In this document: piece by piece, positions 20,101-27,939 of the stretch
Numbering within the stretch: the stretch's first letter is position 1
Layout of the letters: every line of letters begins with the position of its first letter
DNA from: Archangium lipolyticum
Lineage (GTDB): Bacteria > Myxococcota > Myxococcia > Myxococcales > Myxococcaceae
NCBI RefSeq assembly: GCF_024623785.1
Contig: NZ_JANKBZ010000019.1
Location: 124,001-188,000 of the forward strand
Length of the DNA stretch: 64,000 nucleotides
Direction: 5' to 3'
Notes under the pieces: model-generated
Database searches by the model: none
Told to the model about the DNA's origin: nothing
Seen by the model: the letters and a program-made list of their open reading frames with translations, nothing else
Program-made: the position numbers and the translations under genes

Positions 20101-23100
20101 ACCTGCTCCACGAGATGGGGCGCGAGGAGGACGCCGCCGAGTTCGACGGCCTGCTGCTGGAGGCGAACCCCTTCCTGGAGCCCGTCTACGGCCGTCACCG
20201 TGCGTGGCTCTCCGAGACGGGAGACCTCCAGTCGCTCGCCGCGCTGATGTTGCGCCGGGCGCAGCGGCAGATGCCCGTCGAGGCCGCGGAGAGCTACCTC
20301 GCCGCCGCGAAGGCGTTCCGCGAGGCCGGTGCGCTGGAGCGCGCGCTGCTGTGCGAGGACCGGGCCTTCGAGCTCGCGCCCGCCAGCGCCGAGGCCTTCC
20401 ACCTGCTGCGAGCCCGTGCCACCGGGGACGTGCGCCGCCAGGCGGAGCTGCTCTCCCTGCGTGCCGCGGCCCTGGAGCCCGAGGCGGCCCTGCCGCTGCT
20501 GCGCGAGCGCGCGGACATGTTGCTGGAGGCGGGGGAGGCGCTGCTCGCCGCCGAGGCCTTCGACGACTACCTCTCCAAGGCCGGAAACGACGTGGACGCG
20601 CTCGCCGCGCGCGCGGAGCTGGCCGCCGAGGGCGGTGGCCCCACCGCGGCCCAGCCGTATGACCGGCGCCTGCTCGCCGCCGGAGGCGACTCGCTCCCCG
20701 TCCCGGTGCGCGTGCGCACGCACCTGCGGCTCGGCCATGCCTCGCTGTCCTCGGGTGCGCTCCGCGATGCGGCGGAGTCCTTCGAGGCCGTGGTGTCGCT
20801 CGACCCCGAGGGCACGCGGGGCCAGGAGGCGCTGTCCCTCCTCACCGAGGTGTACGGCCGCACGGGGGATTCCAAGGGCCTGTACCGCGCCTCGTTGAAG
20901 CTCGCGCGCAAGGCGGACGCCGCCACCGCGGAGGTGCTGTACCGCCGCGCCGCGGACCTCTTCGAGGACCCGAAGGAGTCCATCGACGCGCTGTTGCACC
21001 TGGCGCGCCTGCGTCCCGCGGACGCGCACATCATCGACCGGGCGGTGGTGGGCCTGCGCGCCCTGGGCCGTCCCTCGGACCTGCTCGCCGTCTACGAGGC
21101 GGGGGCACAGGCCGCCGGGGGCTCGCGCGCCGCGGAGCTGCTGCTGGCGGCCGCCGATGTCGCCGCGAACCAGCTCGATGATCCGCGACGCGCCACGGCC
21201 CTCCGGGAGCGCGCGGCCGAGGCGGACCCGTCCAACGTGGCCGCGCTCCGGGCGCGGGTGGTGGGCTTGCGCCAGCGGGGAGACACGGCCGCGTTGCTGG
21301 AGGCGCTCGAGCGGCTGATTCCAGAGACGGAGGACGCGGACGAGGCCTCCCTCCTGCGGTTGGAGCTGGCGTCGCTGGCCAGTGCCTCGGACCGTCAGTC
21401 CGTCGCCCGCGAGGCGCTGGAGACAGTGGTGGCGCGGGGTACCTCCGGTGCCGGCTACGCCGAGGCGCTGGAGGCCCTGGAGCCGTTGCTCACGGACGAG
21501 CCGGGCCGCCTCGCCGAGGTGCGGCTGGCCCGGGCGGAGCTGTTGCCCAACACGGAGCGCCGGGAGCTGCTGTTGTCCGCGGCACGCGACCTCGAGTCCG
21601 CGAAGCGTCTTCCGGAGGCGCTGCGAGCGGCCCGGGCCGCCGTCGCCATCGAGGCCGACCTGGAGTCGCTGCGGCTGGTGGCCACGCTGTACCAGGTGTC
21701 CGGAGAGCCGGGACGTGCGGCGCAGGCGCTGTTGCAGGCGGCGCGCCTCGCGTACTCCGCCGAGCGTCCGGCGCTGCTGCTGGAGTCGGCCGACCTGTGG
21801 GAGTCCGCGGGCGATCGCGCCGAGGCCCTCGAGGTGCTGGAGCGTCTGGCGACCGAGACCCAGGACGCGCTGAGTCCGGCGGAGCTGGCCGAGCGCTTCC
21901 ACCGGCTGGGTGCTCCCGCGCGCGCCGTCGAGGTGGGCTTCGGCCCCGCGCTCGAGTCCGGCGACCTGCTGGGGGCGCTCGCGCTCGCCGAGCGCGCCGG
22001 GGATTCGGCGCGTGTCCGTCAGGCGCTCTGGGCGCTGGTGGAGAAGCCGGACGCGGATGCGGCGCACATCACCGACCTGGTCTCGGGCCTGCGCGCGGAG
22101 GACGACTGGGAGGGACTGCTGCGGCTGGCGGACCTGCTCTCGGAGACGGACGCGGCGCTGTCCACGGAGCTGCGGGGCGAGGTATTGCTCGCACCGGGTG
22201 CCGCGGCCGAGCCGCGCCTGCGCGCGCTGAAGTCGCTGGTGGCCCTGCCGGGTTTCTCCGAGCGCCTGCGGAAGCTGCTGCCGGAGCTCGGGAGCTGCCC
22301 CGCGGAGCTGTCCGAGGCGGTGCTCGAGCTGGTGCGGGAGCTGCCCCTGGACGAGCGCGTCGAGGCGCTCTCCGAGGCGGCGGATGGCTGGCCGGAGCGG
22401 CGCGGCAAGCTGCTGCGCGAGCGCTTCCGCTTGCAGCGGGACGCTGGCCGCATGGCGGACGCGGCGGACACGCTGGGCCTGCTCATCCTGTTGGAGACGG
22501 AGCCCAAGCTTCGCGCGGGCCTCCACGTGGAGCATGGCGACATGCTGATGTGGGCGGGTGAAAAGGCGCGCGCGCAGGAGGCCTTCGAGCGGGCGCTCGA
22601 GGACGCGCCGGGCACCATCCGTGCGCTGGAGTTCCTGCTGCCCATCTACGACGAGACGCGCAACCACGCGCGCTTCGTGGCGGTGGCGGAGCAGCTCGCG
22701 GCCATGCTCGCGGGCCCGGCGGCGATGGGGCTGTGGCGTGAGCGTCTGGCCGAGGCCTACGAGGCCCTGGGCCGTCTGCCGGAGGCGGCGGAGCAGCTCA
22801 AGCTGTTGCCGGAGACTCCGGAGCGGCTGGAGCGCCGCGCGAGGATCGCCGAGGCGCAGGGGCTCACGGGCGAGGCGTTGCAGTTGCGCGAGCGGCTCAC
22901 GGAGGAGCCGGCGGCGCTGGAGGAGATCCTCCGCAAGTACCTGGACTCGCAGCTGGTGGTGTTCGCGGTGCGGCTGGCCGAGCGGCTCTACCAGGCGGGC
23001 CAGCTGTCGCCGGAGGCGAAGCGCCTGGTGGCGGAGAGGCTGTCACCGACGTACGAGGGCTCGGCGCTGGCCATCCACCTCTGGCCGGAGCTGCTGCGGC

Positions 23101-23738
23101 AGCAGCCGGTGGACGCGGATGGGTGGACGCTGTACGCCGAGGCGCTGGCGGCCTGGGACGACGTGCCCCGCGAGGTGGCGCGCGTGGACGGCTTCGGTGC
23201 GGCGCTCGTGTCCAGCACGGCGAGCGCGTCGGCCGCGACGCTGTCTCCGGTGGCCCGGCCCGAGGGCTTCGCCCACGCGTTGCCTCCGGACGCGGTGCCC
23301 GTGACGGACGAGCAGATGCCGCGCCTGCACGCGGTGCTGCGGCCCACGCTGAAGGGGCTGGGGGTGGAGGACCTGAGCGTCTACCTGAACCCGGCGGGTG
23401 GAGTGGAGGCGTACCTCGCCACGCCGGACCAGCTGGTGCTGGGGGCGGGTGCGCTGGCCTGCTTCGGGGTGGTGGAGCTGGGCTATCTCTGTGCACTGGC
23501 CCTCTGCCTGGGTGCATCCGGCGAGGCGCTCGCCCGGCCCGGTCCGGTGCCCGGCTTCGACGAGGCGGCGGTTGCGGCCTTCCGTGCCGTGCCGGCGTCG
23601 CTCGCGGCGTCGCGCGTGGTGGCGCACCTGTCCGCCGAGGTCCGCGGGGGAGATCCCCGGACGGTGGACGTGGGCGCGGTGCTGCGGACGAGCACGGCGT
23701 TCCGCGAGGTGGCCCTTGCCGCGCTGGAGACCGTGTAA
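14196..23738 (+). CDS. Giant tetratricopeptide-repeat protein (3,180 residues)
   Basis: No signal peptide. Residues 1-235 form a non-repeat N-terminal domain with beta-rich segments (ADFALQIPDVTFPFNV, then KKLLFGFLEL). Residues about 240-2,950 are nearly uninterrupted TPR-type helix pairs rich in Ala, Leu, Glu and Arg; typical A helices read AREHLEAALALDP and DALLLLGELCHLGG. The last 200 residues are again non-repeat, with one hydrophobic helix (VLGAGALACFGVVELGYLCALAL). TPR superhelices are protein-protein scaffolds, so the likely role is assembling a large complex. It is followed after 15 nt by a lipoprotein gene and probably heads the run through queC. The very high GC makes long antisense frames, which are not genes. 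Confidence 0.93.
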   Translation: MATDSDSPKPASEAQAAAPELRLLDRRAFVGFPPLELAPGLSIADFALQIPDVTFPFNVSAGASRYQRKKLLFGFLELHVDADLVTRKVAELAGRVAGLENLKLHFRPGYLEGQAFLQAPERTPLTFKMAFDADGERLALYLYDVRLYGFASTPSVQVPGLIAATVAELGLLPEVEVRGATGFSTRVLPALCQKSAVSRGFKMPVLDTARLSSVEVSSAGLRLRFSAGGLPPPSPPDEELLLALEGARAFADAEALIAQGKLAEARDAYLQAGDAQDAHPFAAERLLSLLVADPQAHDMALDVAATLLRRRERSPAALWGEAVVRERRGEHARAAERYLALCALARRASEESSAFFAAESAARAARDHAPQVAVKALHEVLGLKPDHLPSLKALARASDQSRDRAGAVRAYRRIAALARDPSEAADAHVHLARLCAQTEDDVAGARLHCEAALRLSPDQPDALLLLGELCHLGGEHLRALKALDRLREVAMARHELDRVGRANLLAGRIWEEGLQQPDNALLRYREATSLLPGEPEPLFATARVAEKLGKMQEALAGYQQALELAGPAPRSEPIRQAAHRSHHALARLYRTKLGDPARAREHLEAALALDPRDGAALDELIPYFRATGRAQELAEALEKAAAVHEEPGRRAALWAEAGELFRGRLQQPEKAERLLTSALEADPDHKPALESMLALAEARRDGGLLTRCLSALARLTPEPKERAQKYRRLSVAARDLAFDLDLAATALQEVLKAEPDDLPTLGELCALQRKRSDMAGLATALDDRARVAEAQGDKRLAAAALRELANVLEARLGRLGEALVALEKAARLSPDQAVLLELADLSLRCERPEHARRALETLLSTLPRTTAPERLADIRSRLGRACEQMGDREAAIAAYAQAFPLRRLDDALASRLEALYTEAGETRELAELWASRAQALVAAERSAEAAPLFLQSARVLLERGEKGPALLRLSSALDASPSGPLAAEALDALAELELERGEKLEAARLFARKAALVTDARAGSKLLFRASVLAMGTSREEAFLAEALERDASFAPARMRRGELRLQADARSALEDFEAVLALPPADPDALREEELLELTRRASSAAVRAGRADAARRLLAQYCTLAPEDLEAQVELAGLHRKAGAREPLADLLVTLWPRLSGEARRSARRELAELSLALGRTAETTDALRSLLAEEPHDTWATQALLELLPPPGTGTPQEETERLSLLGTLISASEGDARAELLSRRAALHRNAGRSQSARDDFLAATKLSRRPAPLWLAIAALAREAGDDVDELAAWRNVVTSEPELAERARVRLLALAHTLVEKDARAPAREALLAAAALPLSPAERCDAFFALATLERRDGRPDAEAQALAEAARQGPVPRRVEALLERARLLEKAGNLPEAAASLESALTLAPRHAGATTALQRVLRELEDWARLADLIAAEAPHAPPAEAAVLYAELGTLHLERLEQPEAAEAALRQAVRLAPDNLDVRRRLVAIVAGRGDSAEAAKLLDVGASDIPPAEVATLLREGISHARAAGDMARALELARRAHALVPARDAQLAELAELLFLHGDVKEALPLQEQLAAAADFATEPERAEKAWLRLGALAEKLGDSRRAVSAYKRLLAERPLNEVAVLRLAALLEKDEPRASFEVLVAHARALPPSEDTAKRLVSLSERARDSLADSSLAASLLTRAAEMAEEPLPLHLSLANLYRDAGRVPELVAQLQVVAQLSQEAGDLDGAIAACAEHARLAEESGRVDESLRSLEALRFLLEKEDRKDEAATYERHRAEMLRDAKLDLPAAEAALERAFALSEQLDTARMGIELAVRREDTVAEARWLERALPLLPGTREKATSLLRLSKLHLDVLDDSGKAEGFLREALRHDRSLQEAETLLCELLEREGRVAELAAWFEDSASHEEQPARRAQLLLRAATLYREHAGRPDAAVIALLAARSARPDDLDLTRQAADLLHEMGREEDAAEFDGLLLEANPFLEPVYGRHRAWLSETGDLQSLAALMLRRAQRQMPVEAAESYLAAAKAFREAGALERALLCEDRAFELAPASAEAFHLLRARATGDVRRQAELLSLRAAALEPEAALPLLRERADMLLEAGEALLAAEAFDDYLSKAGNDVDALAARAELAAEGGGPTAAQPYDRRLLAAGGDSLPVPVRVRTHLRLGHASLSSGALRDAAESFEAVVSLDPEGTRGQEALSLLTEVYGRTGDSKGLYRASLKLARKADAATAEVLYRRAADLFEDPKESIDALLHLARLRPADAHIIDRAVVGLRALGRPSDLLAVYEAGAQAAGGSRAAELLLAAADVAANQLDDPRRATALRERAAEADPSNVAALRARVVGLRQRGDTAALLEALERLIPETEDADEASLLRLELASLASASDRQSVAREALETVVARGTSGAGYAEALEALEPLLTDEPGRLAEVRLARAELLPNTERRELLLSAARDLESAKRLPEALRAARAAVAIEADLESLRLVATLYQVSGEPGRAAQALLQAARLAYSAERPALLLESADLWESAGDRAEALEVLERLATETQDALSPAELAERFHRLGAPARAVEVGFGPALESGDLLGALALAERAGDSARVRQALWALVEKPDADAAHITDLVSGLRAEDDWEGLLRLADLLSETDAALSTELRGEVLLAPGAAAEPRLRALKSLVALPGFSERLRKLLPELGSCPAELSEAVLELVRELPLDERVEALSEAADGWPERRGKLLRERFRLQRDAGRMADAADTLGLLILLETEPKLRAGLHVEHGDMLMWAGEKARAQEAFERALEDAPGTIRALEFLLPIYDETRNHARFVAVAEQLAAMLAGPAAMGLWRERLAEAYEALGRLPEAAEQLKLLPETPERLERRARIAEAQGLTGEALQLRERLTEEPAALEEILRKYLDSQLVVFAVRLAERLYQAGQLSPEAKRLVAERLSPTYEGSALAIHLWPELLRQQPVDADGWTLYAEALAAWDDVPREVARVDGFGAALVSSTASASAATLSPVARPEGFAHALPPDAVPVTDEQMPRLHAVLRPTLKGLGVEDLSVYLNPAGGVEAYLATPDQLVLGAGALACFGVVELGYLCALALCLGASGEALARPGPVPGFDEAAVAAFRAVPASLAASRVVAHLSAEVRGGDPRTVDVGAVLRTSTAFREVALAALETV

Positions 23739-23753
23739 CCTGCCCGACCCTAT

Positions 23754-24383
23754 ATGCCCGCATCCCGACGTTGCCTGCTCCTCATATCGCTCCCCGTGCT
23801 CGCGGTGGCGGTCGCCGCCGCGTGCGTGCCCGAGACGGTGTACCCGGGGGACCTGACCATCGGGACCTTCGACTTCCAGGCCCAGGCCAACTGGGCGCTC
23901 ACGGACTGCAAGCGGGACGGGGGTGACTTCAACCGGCTGGTGGACGGGGGCTTCGCCTTCTCGGGCACCTTCTCGCGAGACAGCCTGGACGGTGGGGTGT
24001 GGTTCACCATCGACGGCTTCTCGCGCAAGGCGGTCTTCGACGCTCCGACACAGCGGTACGTGACGACCCACCGGGCCGGGGCGCAGATTCCGAGCTGTGG
24101 CGAGGGCTGCAAGGGCGCGGAGATAGAGGAATCGATGTCGGTGGTGGTGCTGAGCGACAGCCAGGACCGGGCCATTGGCAGCCGGTGCGCCAACCTGACG
24201 GATGGAGGATTGCCGGATGGCTCGGTGCCGGGCCCGACGTTGAATGGCTATGACGCCGAGCGGGCCTGCGGGGAGCTGAAGGTGGTGTTCCTGCCGGGGA
24301 AGAGCGTTGAGTGCAAATGCGTGACGTCGTGCACGGCGGTGTACGGCGTGGAAGGGAAGCGGCACTTCAATGGCGGTAAGTAA
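23754..24383 (+). CDS. Lipoprotein of unknown function
   Basis: 209 residues. The lipoprotein signal is [20 protein letters not shown] followed by a lipobox at AAAC (residue 24). The mature protein has eight Cys, Gly/Asp-rich loops and no recognisable catalytic motif; repeated LTDGG/VDGG turns are typical of myxobacterial secreted proteins. It starts 15 nt after the TPR gene and its last 14 nt overlap the start of queC, implying translational coupling. It probably sits in the inner leaflet of the outer membrane. Confidence 0.75.
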   Translation: MPASRRCLLLISLPVLAVAVAAACVPETVYPGDLTIGTFDFQAQANWALTDCKRDGGDFNRLVDGGFAFSGTFSRDSLDGGVWFTIDGFSRKAVFDAPTQRYVTTHRAGAQIPSCGEGCKGAEIEESMSVVVLSDSQDRAIGSRCANLTDGGLPDGSVPGPTLNGYDAERACGELKVVFLPGKSVECKCVTSCTAVYGVEGKRHFNGGK

Positions 24384-25068
24384 GAAGGCGGTGGTGTTGC
24401 TGTCGGGAGGGCTGGACTCCACCACCTGCCTGGCGATGGCGAAGGCGGAGGGCTTCGAGCCGGTGTGCCTGGCGGTGTCCTACGGGCAGCGGCACGCGGT
24501 GGAACTGGAGCGGGCGCGGCGGGTGACGCAGGCCATGGGCGTGAAGGACTTCCGGATCGTGACGGTGGATCTGCGGCAGGTGGGCGGCTCGGCGCTGACG
24601 GCGGACATCGACGTGCCGAAGGACCGGCCGGAGGGGGAGATGTCGCACGGCATTCCCATCACCTACGTGCCGGCGCGCAACGCGCTCTTCCTCTCGCTGG
24701 CGCTGGGGTTGGCGGAGGTGGTGGGGGCGAGTGACATCTACATCGGTGTGAACGCGGTGGACTACAGCGGCTACCCGGACTGCCGGCCGGAGTTCATCCG
24801 GGCGTTCGAGCAGATGGCGACGCTGGCGACGAAGGCGGGGGTGGAGGGGACGCGCTTCAAGGTGCACGCGCCGCTGTCGGGGATGACGAAGGCGGACATC
24901 ATCCAGGCGGGTGTGAAGTTGGGCGTGGACTACGGGATGACACACTCCTGCTACGACCCGGATCCAGAGGGGCGGGCGTGCGGACGGTGTGACAGCTGCG
25001 TGCTGAGGCGTCGTGGATTCGAGCAGGCGGGGGTAGCGGACCCCACGCCGTACGTAAAGGGAGCCTGA
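24370..25068 (+). CDS. queC: 7-cyano-7-deazaguanine synthase QueC
   Basis: 232 residues, normal family length. QueC converts 7-carboxy-7-deazaguanine plus ammonia and ATP to preQ0 in the queuosine pathway. The PP-loop ATP-binding motif is [10 protein letters not shown] (residues 10-19). [15 protein letters not shown] and [17 protein letters not shown] are typical family segments. The zinc site is the C-terminal cysteine cluster [18 protein letters not shown]. Its ATG overlaps the preceding lipoprotein gene by 14 nt and the following dipeptidase gene starts 3 nt after its stop. No other que gene is visible, so preQ0 formation must be completed elsewhere. Confidence 0.96.
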   Translation: MAVSKKAVVLLSGGLDSTTCLAMAKAEGFEPVCLAVSYGQRHAVELERARRVTQAMGVKDFRIVTVDLRQVGGSALTADIDVPKDRPEGEMSHGIPITYVPARNALFLSLALGLAEVVGASDIYIGVNAVDYSGYPDCRPEFIRAFEQMATLATKAGVEGTRFKVHAPLSGMTKADIIQAGVKLGVDYGMTHSCYDPDPEGRACGRCDSCVLRRRGFEQAGVADPTPYVKGA

Positions 25069-25071
25069 GAG

Positions 25072-25698
25072 ATGGCGGGACCTGCGAGCGTGGCGTTGGG
25101 GCTGTGGCTGGCGGCGGGGAGTGGGCCGCTGGTGGACGGCACCGAGAAGGTGAAGGACCTGGTGGTGGACATGAAGTACGCCACGCCGGACAACTTCCTG
25201 AAGAGGAAGGTGTATCCGGACGGGGCGAGGTGCCTGCTGTTGCCGGACGCGGCCGAGCGGCTGGCGAAGGCGGCGGAGACGCTGCGCAAGCAGGGATACC
25301 GGCTGAAGGTATACGACTGCTACCGGCCGATCGCGGTGCAGTGGGAGATGTGGAAGATCTACCCGCACCCGGGCTACGTGGCGAACCCGAAGAAGGGGGG
25401 CAACCACAACCGGGGAGCGGCGGTGGACCTGACGTTGGTGACGCTGGATGGTGGCGAGGTGGAGATGCCGACGCCATTCGACTCATTCGAGAAGGCGGCG
25501 CACCACGGGTACGCGGGGGGCACGGAAGCTTCGCGGAAGCACCGGGAGATCCTCCGGGAGGCGATGGAGGGGGCGGGCTTCAAGAAGAACAAGATGGAGT
25601 GGTGGCACTACGACTTGCCGGGAGCGACGAAGCTGCCGGTGCAGGACGTGCCCTTCACGAAGCCGGAAGAGACCCAGGCACCCAAGGGAGCCAAATAA
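25072..25698 (+). CDS. VanX/DdpX-type D-alanyl-D-alanine dipeptidase (M15D)
   Basis: 208 residues. The family catalytic set is complete: Arg85 in YDCYRP, zinc ligands His112 and Asp119 in NHNRGAAVDL, Glu176 and zinc ligand His179 in MEWWH. The spacing matches VanX. The N-terminus (GPASVALGLWLAAGSG) could be a weak signal or anchor, so the location is uncertain. The enzyme hydrolyses D-Ala-D-Ala, relevant to wall turnover or scavenging of prey peptidoglycan rather than vancomycin resistance, since no vanH or vanA partner is present. It is translated in series with queC. Confidence 0.92.
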   Translation: MAGPASVALGLWLAAGSGPLVDGTEKVKDLVVDMKYATPDNFLKRKVYPDGARCLLLPDAAERLAKAAETLRKQGYRLKVYDCYRPIAVQWEMWKIYPHPGYVANPKKGGNHNRGAAVDLTLVTLDGGEVEMPTPFDSFEKAAHHGYAGGTEASRKHREILREAMEGAGFKKNKMEWWHYDLPGATKLPVQDVPFTKPEETQAPKGAK

Positions 25699-25752
25699 CC
25701 CTCTCCCTCTGGGAGAGGGACGGGGTGAGGGTCTCTCTCCCCCGTCCTCACC
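25699..25752. repeat. REP-like palindromic repeat and probable bidirectional terminator
   Basis: Perfect 9-bp arms CCCTCTCCC and GGGAGAGGG surround a TCT loop (25699-25719). They are followed by a second palindromic part in which GGTGAGG (25724) pairs with CCTCACC (25746). The element fills the convergent gap between the dipeptidase and threonine synthase genes. The CCCTCTCCC...GGGGTGAGGG consensus recurs in many high-GC proteobacterial genomes as a dispersed REP element. Confidence 0.75.
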
Positions 25753-25764
25753 ACTGCGTGAACC

Positions 25765-26970
25765 TCACAGCGTGGCGTTGAGCTCGAGCACGGGCAGCTT
25801 GGGCGACATGACATCCGGGTACTTGATACCCGCGCCGGTATTGAGGAGCAGCACGCGCTGACCGGGGTCCAACCACCCATCGCGCAGCAGCATACGAGCG
25901 GCCCCGACGAGCGCGGCGCCCTCTGGGCAGATGAAGGCGCCCTCCAGGCGGCTGATGCGTTCCAGGCCCCACATCGTATCGGCATCTGGAACGGCCACGC
26001 AGGTGCCGCTCGTTTCGCGCACGGCCTGGAGCACGAGGAAGTCGCCAAGAGCCTTGGGTACGCGAATGCCCTGGGCCACGGTGGAGGCGTTCTCCCACTT
26101 GTCGGAGACGTCCTTGCCCTCGCGGAAGGCCTTCACGATGGGCTGGCAGCCCTCGGCCTGGACGGCGACGAGCCTGGGGAAGCGGACGTTCTCGGGCAGC
26201 CAACCCATCTCGCGCATCTCCAGAAGCGCCTTGTAGATGCCGATGATGCCCACGCCGCCGCCGGTGGGGTACAGAATGACGTCCGGCAGGCTCCAGGCGA
26301 GCTGTTCGGCGATCTCATAGCCCATCGTCTTCTTGCCCTCGATGCGGTACGGCTCCTTGAGGGTGGCGGCTTCGAACCAGCCATGTGCCTTGGCCGAGCG
26401 GCCGACGATGGCGCCGGCGTCGGTGATCTGCCCCCGGACCATGTACGCATTGGCGCCGACGGCGGTGGCCTCCAGCACGCTCATGGCGGGGGCATCGGTG
26501 GGCATCACCAGGGTGACGGACATTCCGGCGCGGGCCCCATAGCTGGCCCAGGCGCCGCCCGCGTTGCCATTGGTGGGCATGGCGAGCGCGGTAATACCCA
26601 GCTCCTTGGCCCGGCTGACGCCGGTGGCGGCGCCGCGAGCCTTGAAGGAGGCGGTGGGGTTGAGGCCCTCGTCCTTGAGCCAAAGGTCGCGCAGACCCAG
26701 CTCGGCGCCCAGGCGAGGGAGGGGGAAGAGGGGCGTCATGCCCTCGCCGAGGGTGATGATGTTCTTGGGATCCCGGACGGGCAGCAACTCGCGGTAGCGC
26801 CACAGGGAGGCGACGCGGCCGCACAGGTCGGCGGGGCGCAGGGAGCGGGCGGCGGCCTTCAGGTCATAACGAACGAGCAGCGGGCCGCCGCAGTCGCACA
26901 GGTTCTGGACCTGGTCCGCGTCATGGCTCTTGTGGCAGCGGGAGCATTCGAGATGGGAGAGGAAGGACAT
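25765..26970 (-). CDS. thrC: Threonine synthase
   Basis: 401 residues. It is a PLP-dependent enzyme converting O-phosphohomoserine to threonine. The N-terminus has a zinc-ribbon-like set, CSRC (residues 9-12) and CDC (25-27), common in the archaeal/actinobacterial-type threonine synthases. The PLP lysine is K110 in TASFKARGA; the phosphate-binding loop is seen in TGGGVGIIGI. TLGEGMTPL is a typical family strand. Its start lies 10 nt after the end of the mutarotase gene, so the two are probably co-transcribed. A cysteate-synthase or generic PLP paralogue is a less likely alternative. Confidence 0.9.
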   Translation of the reverse strand: MSFLSHLECSRCHKSHDADQVQNLCDCGGPLLVRYDLKAAARSLRPADLCGRVASLWRYRELLPVRDPKNIITLGEGMTPLFPLPRLGAELGLRDLWLKDEGLNPTASFKARGAATGVSRAKELGITALAMPTNGNAGGAWASYGARAGMSVTLVMPTDAPAMSVLEATAVGANAYMVRGQITDAGAIVGRSAKAHGWFEAATLKEPYRIEGKKTMGYEIAEQLAWSLPDVILYPTGGGVGIIGIYKALLEMREMGWLPENVRFPRLVAVQAEGCQPIVKAFREGKDVSDKWENASTVAQGIRVPKALGDFLVLQAVRETSGTCVAVPDADTMWGLERISRLEGAFICPEGAALVGAARMLLRDGWLDPGQRVLLLNTGAGIKYPDVMSPKLPVLELNATL

Positions 26971-26980
26971 GGCCCGCCTT

Positions 26981-27817
26981 TTACCGGACGAAGCGAGCCA
27001 GAGGCGCGACGCTGATCTCGAACTCGGAGGAGAAGGTGGATCCGGGGGCCACGGTCAGCAGCCCCTGGTGTGTCTGGAGCGCACCTCCGGGGGCGGTCCA
27101 GGGCTCCACGCAGACGAAGTCACGGCCTCCGAGTGTCCACACCACGAGCGTGGTGAAGGAGGGGCTCCAGGCGAGCTCCACGGGGCGCAGGCCCGGTCCG
27201 CGCTCGAGCGTGGTGCCCTGGGGCGAGTGGTCGATCAGGTGCATGTCCAGCTCGGGCCCGGTGAGGTCCAACCCGGTGAAGGGGACGTGGGCGCCCTGGC
27301 GGTTGTCCCAGGCGCGCGAGGCATCGGTCTCGACGCGGGCCGAGGCCTTGTTGGCTTGGGGGACATGGAAGTACGGGTGGTAGCCGAGGTGCAGGGGCAT
27401 GGGCCGGGAGTCCCGGTTCTCGGCGGAGAAGGTGAGGTGGAGCGCGGAGCCCCGGAGCGTCACGGTGAGGAGCGCCTCGAAGCGCCAGGGGAACTCGCGC
27501 AGGGTCTGCTCCGAGTGCCCGAGCGCGAGCACCACGCGCGAGGCCTCCTGGGTGCGCACGTCCCAGGGCAGGTCGCGGGCGAAGCCATGGCGGCGGATGG
27601 GGTACTCGCGGCCGTCCACCAGGTACTTGCCGCCGGGGGTGACACCGGGAGCGGGGAAGAGCACGGGGATGCCGCCGCGCACGTTCTTGGTGGCATCCGC
27701 GAGGGTGCTCTCGTCGAGGTAGAGGATGGGCTCGCCCTCGACGGTGAAGCGGCTGACGAGTGCTCCTCGCTCGGGGACGACCTCGGCGCGAGAGCCACCA
27801 TCCGTGAGGACCACCAT
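26981..27817 (-). CDS. Aldose 1-epimerase (mutarotase) family protein
   Basis: 278 residues forming the galactose mutarotase-like beta-sandwich. Visible family landmarks are GGIPVLFPAPG, the conserved His of RRHGFAR, LGYHPYF in the middle and EPWTAPGGAL near the end, with the catalytic Glu of that last motif. It resembles the YeaD/glucose-6-phosphate 1-epimerase branch and lacks a signal peptide, so it acts on cytoplasmic sugars. It lies directly upstream of threonine synthase in the same direction (10-nt gap), a pairing without an obvious metabolic reason. Confidence 0.88.
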   Translation of the reverse strand: MVVLTDGGSRAEVVPERGALVSRFTVEGEPILYLDESTLADATKNVRGGIPVLFPAPGVTPGGKYLVDGREYPIRRHGFARDLPWDVRTQEASRVVLALGHSEQTLREFPWRFEALLTVTLRGSALHLTFSAENRDSRPMPLHLGYHPYFHVPQANKASARVETDASRAWDNRQGAHVPFTGLDLTGPELDMHLIDHSPQGTTLERGPGLRPVELAWSPSFTTLVVWTLGGRDFVCVEPWTAPGGALQTHQGLLTVAPGSTFSSEFEISVAPLARFVR

Positions 27818-27939
27818 GTGTTCGCCTCCTGGGCCCGCGCGCCGGACGCGGCGCGGGTGCTGGCTTTTAACAGGGGAGGGCCTCTGGCCACCTCGGGAAG
27901 CGGCGCACCCTGTCGTCTTCCATGCAGGGGAGCGGTGCG

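Noticed and set aside
17862-22667. 1,601-codon open frame antisense to the giant TPR gene
   Set aside because: Arises from the GC-rich third positions of the TPR gene. Composition is Arg/Gln/Gly/His-heavy with no domain or ribosome-binding site.
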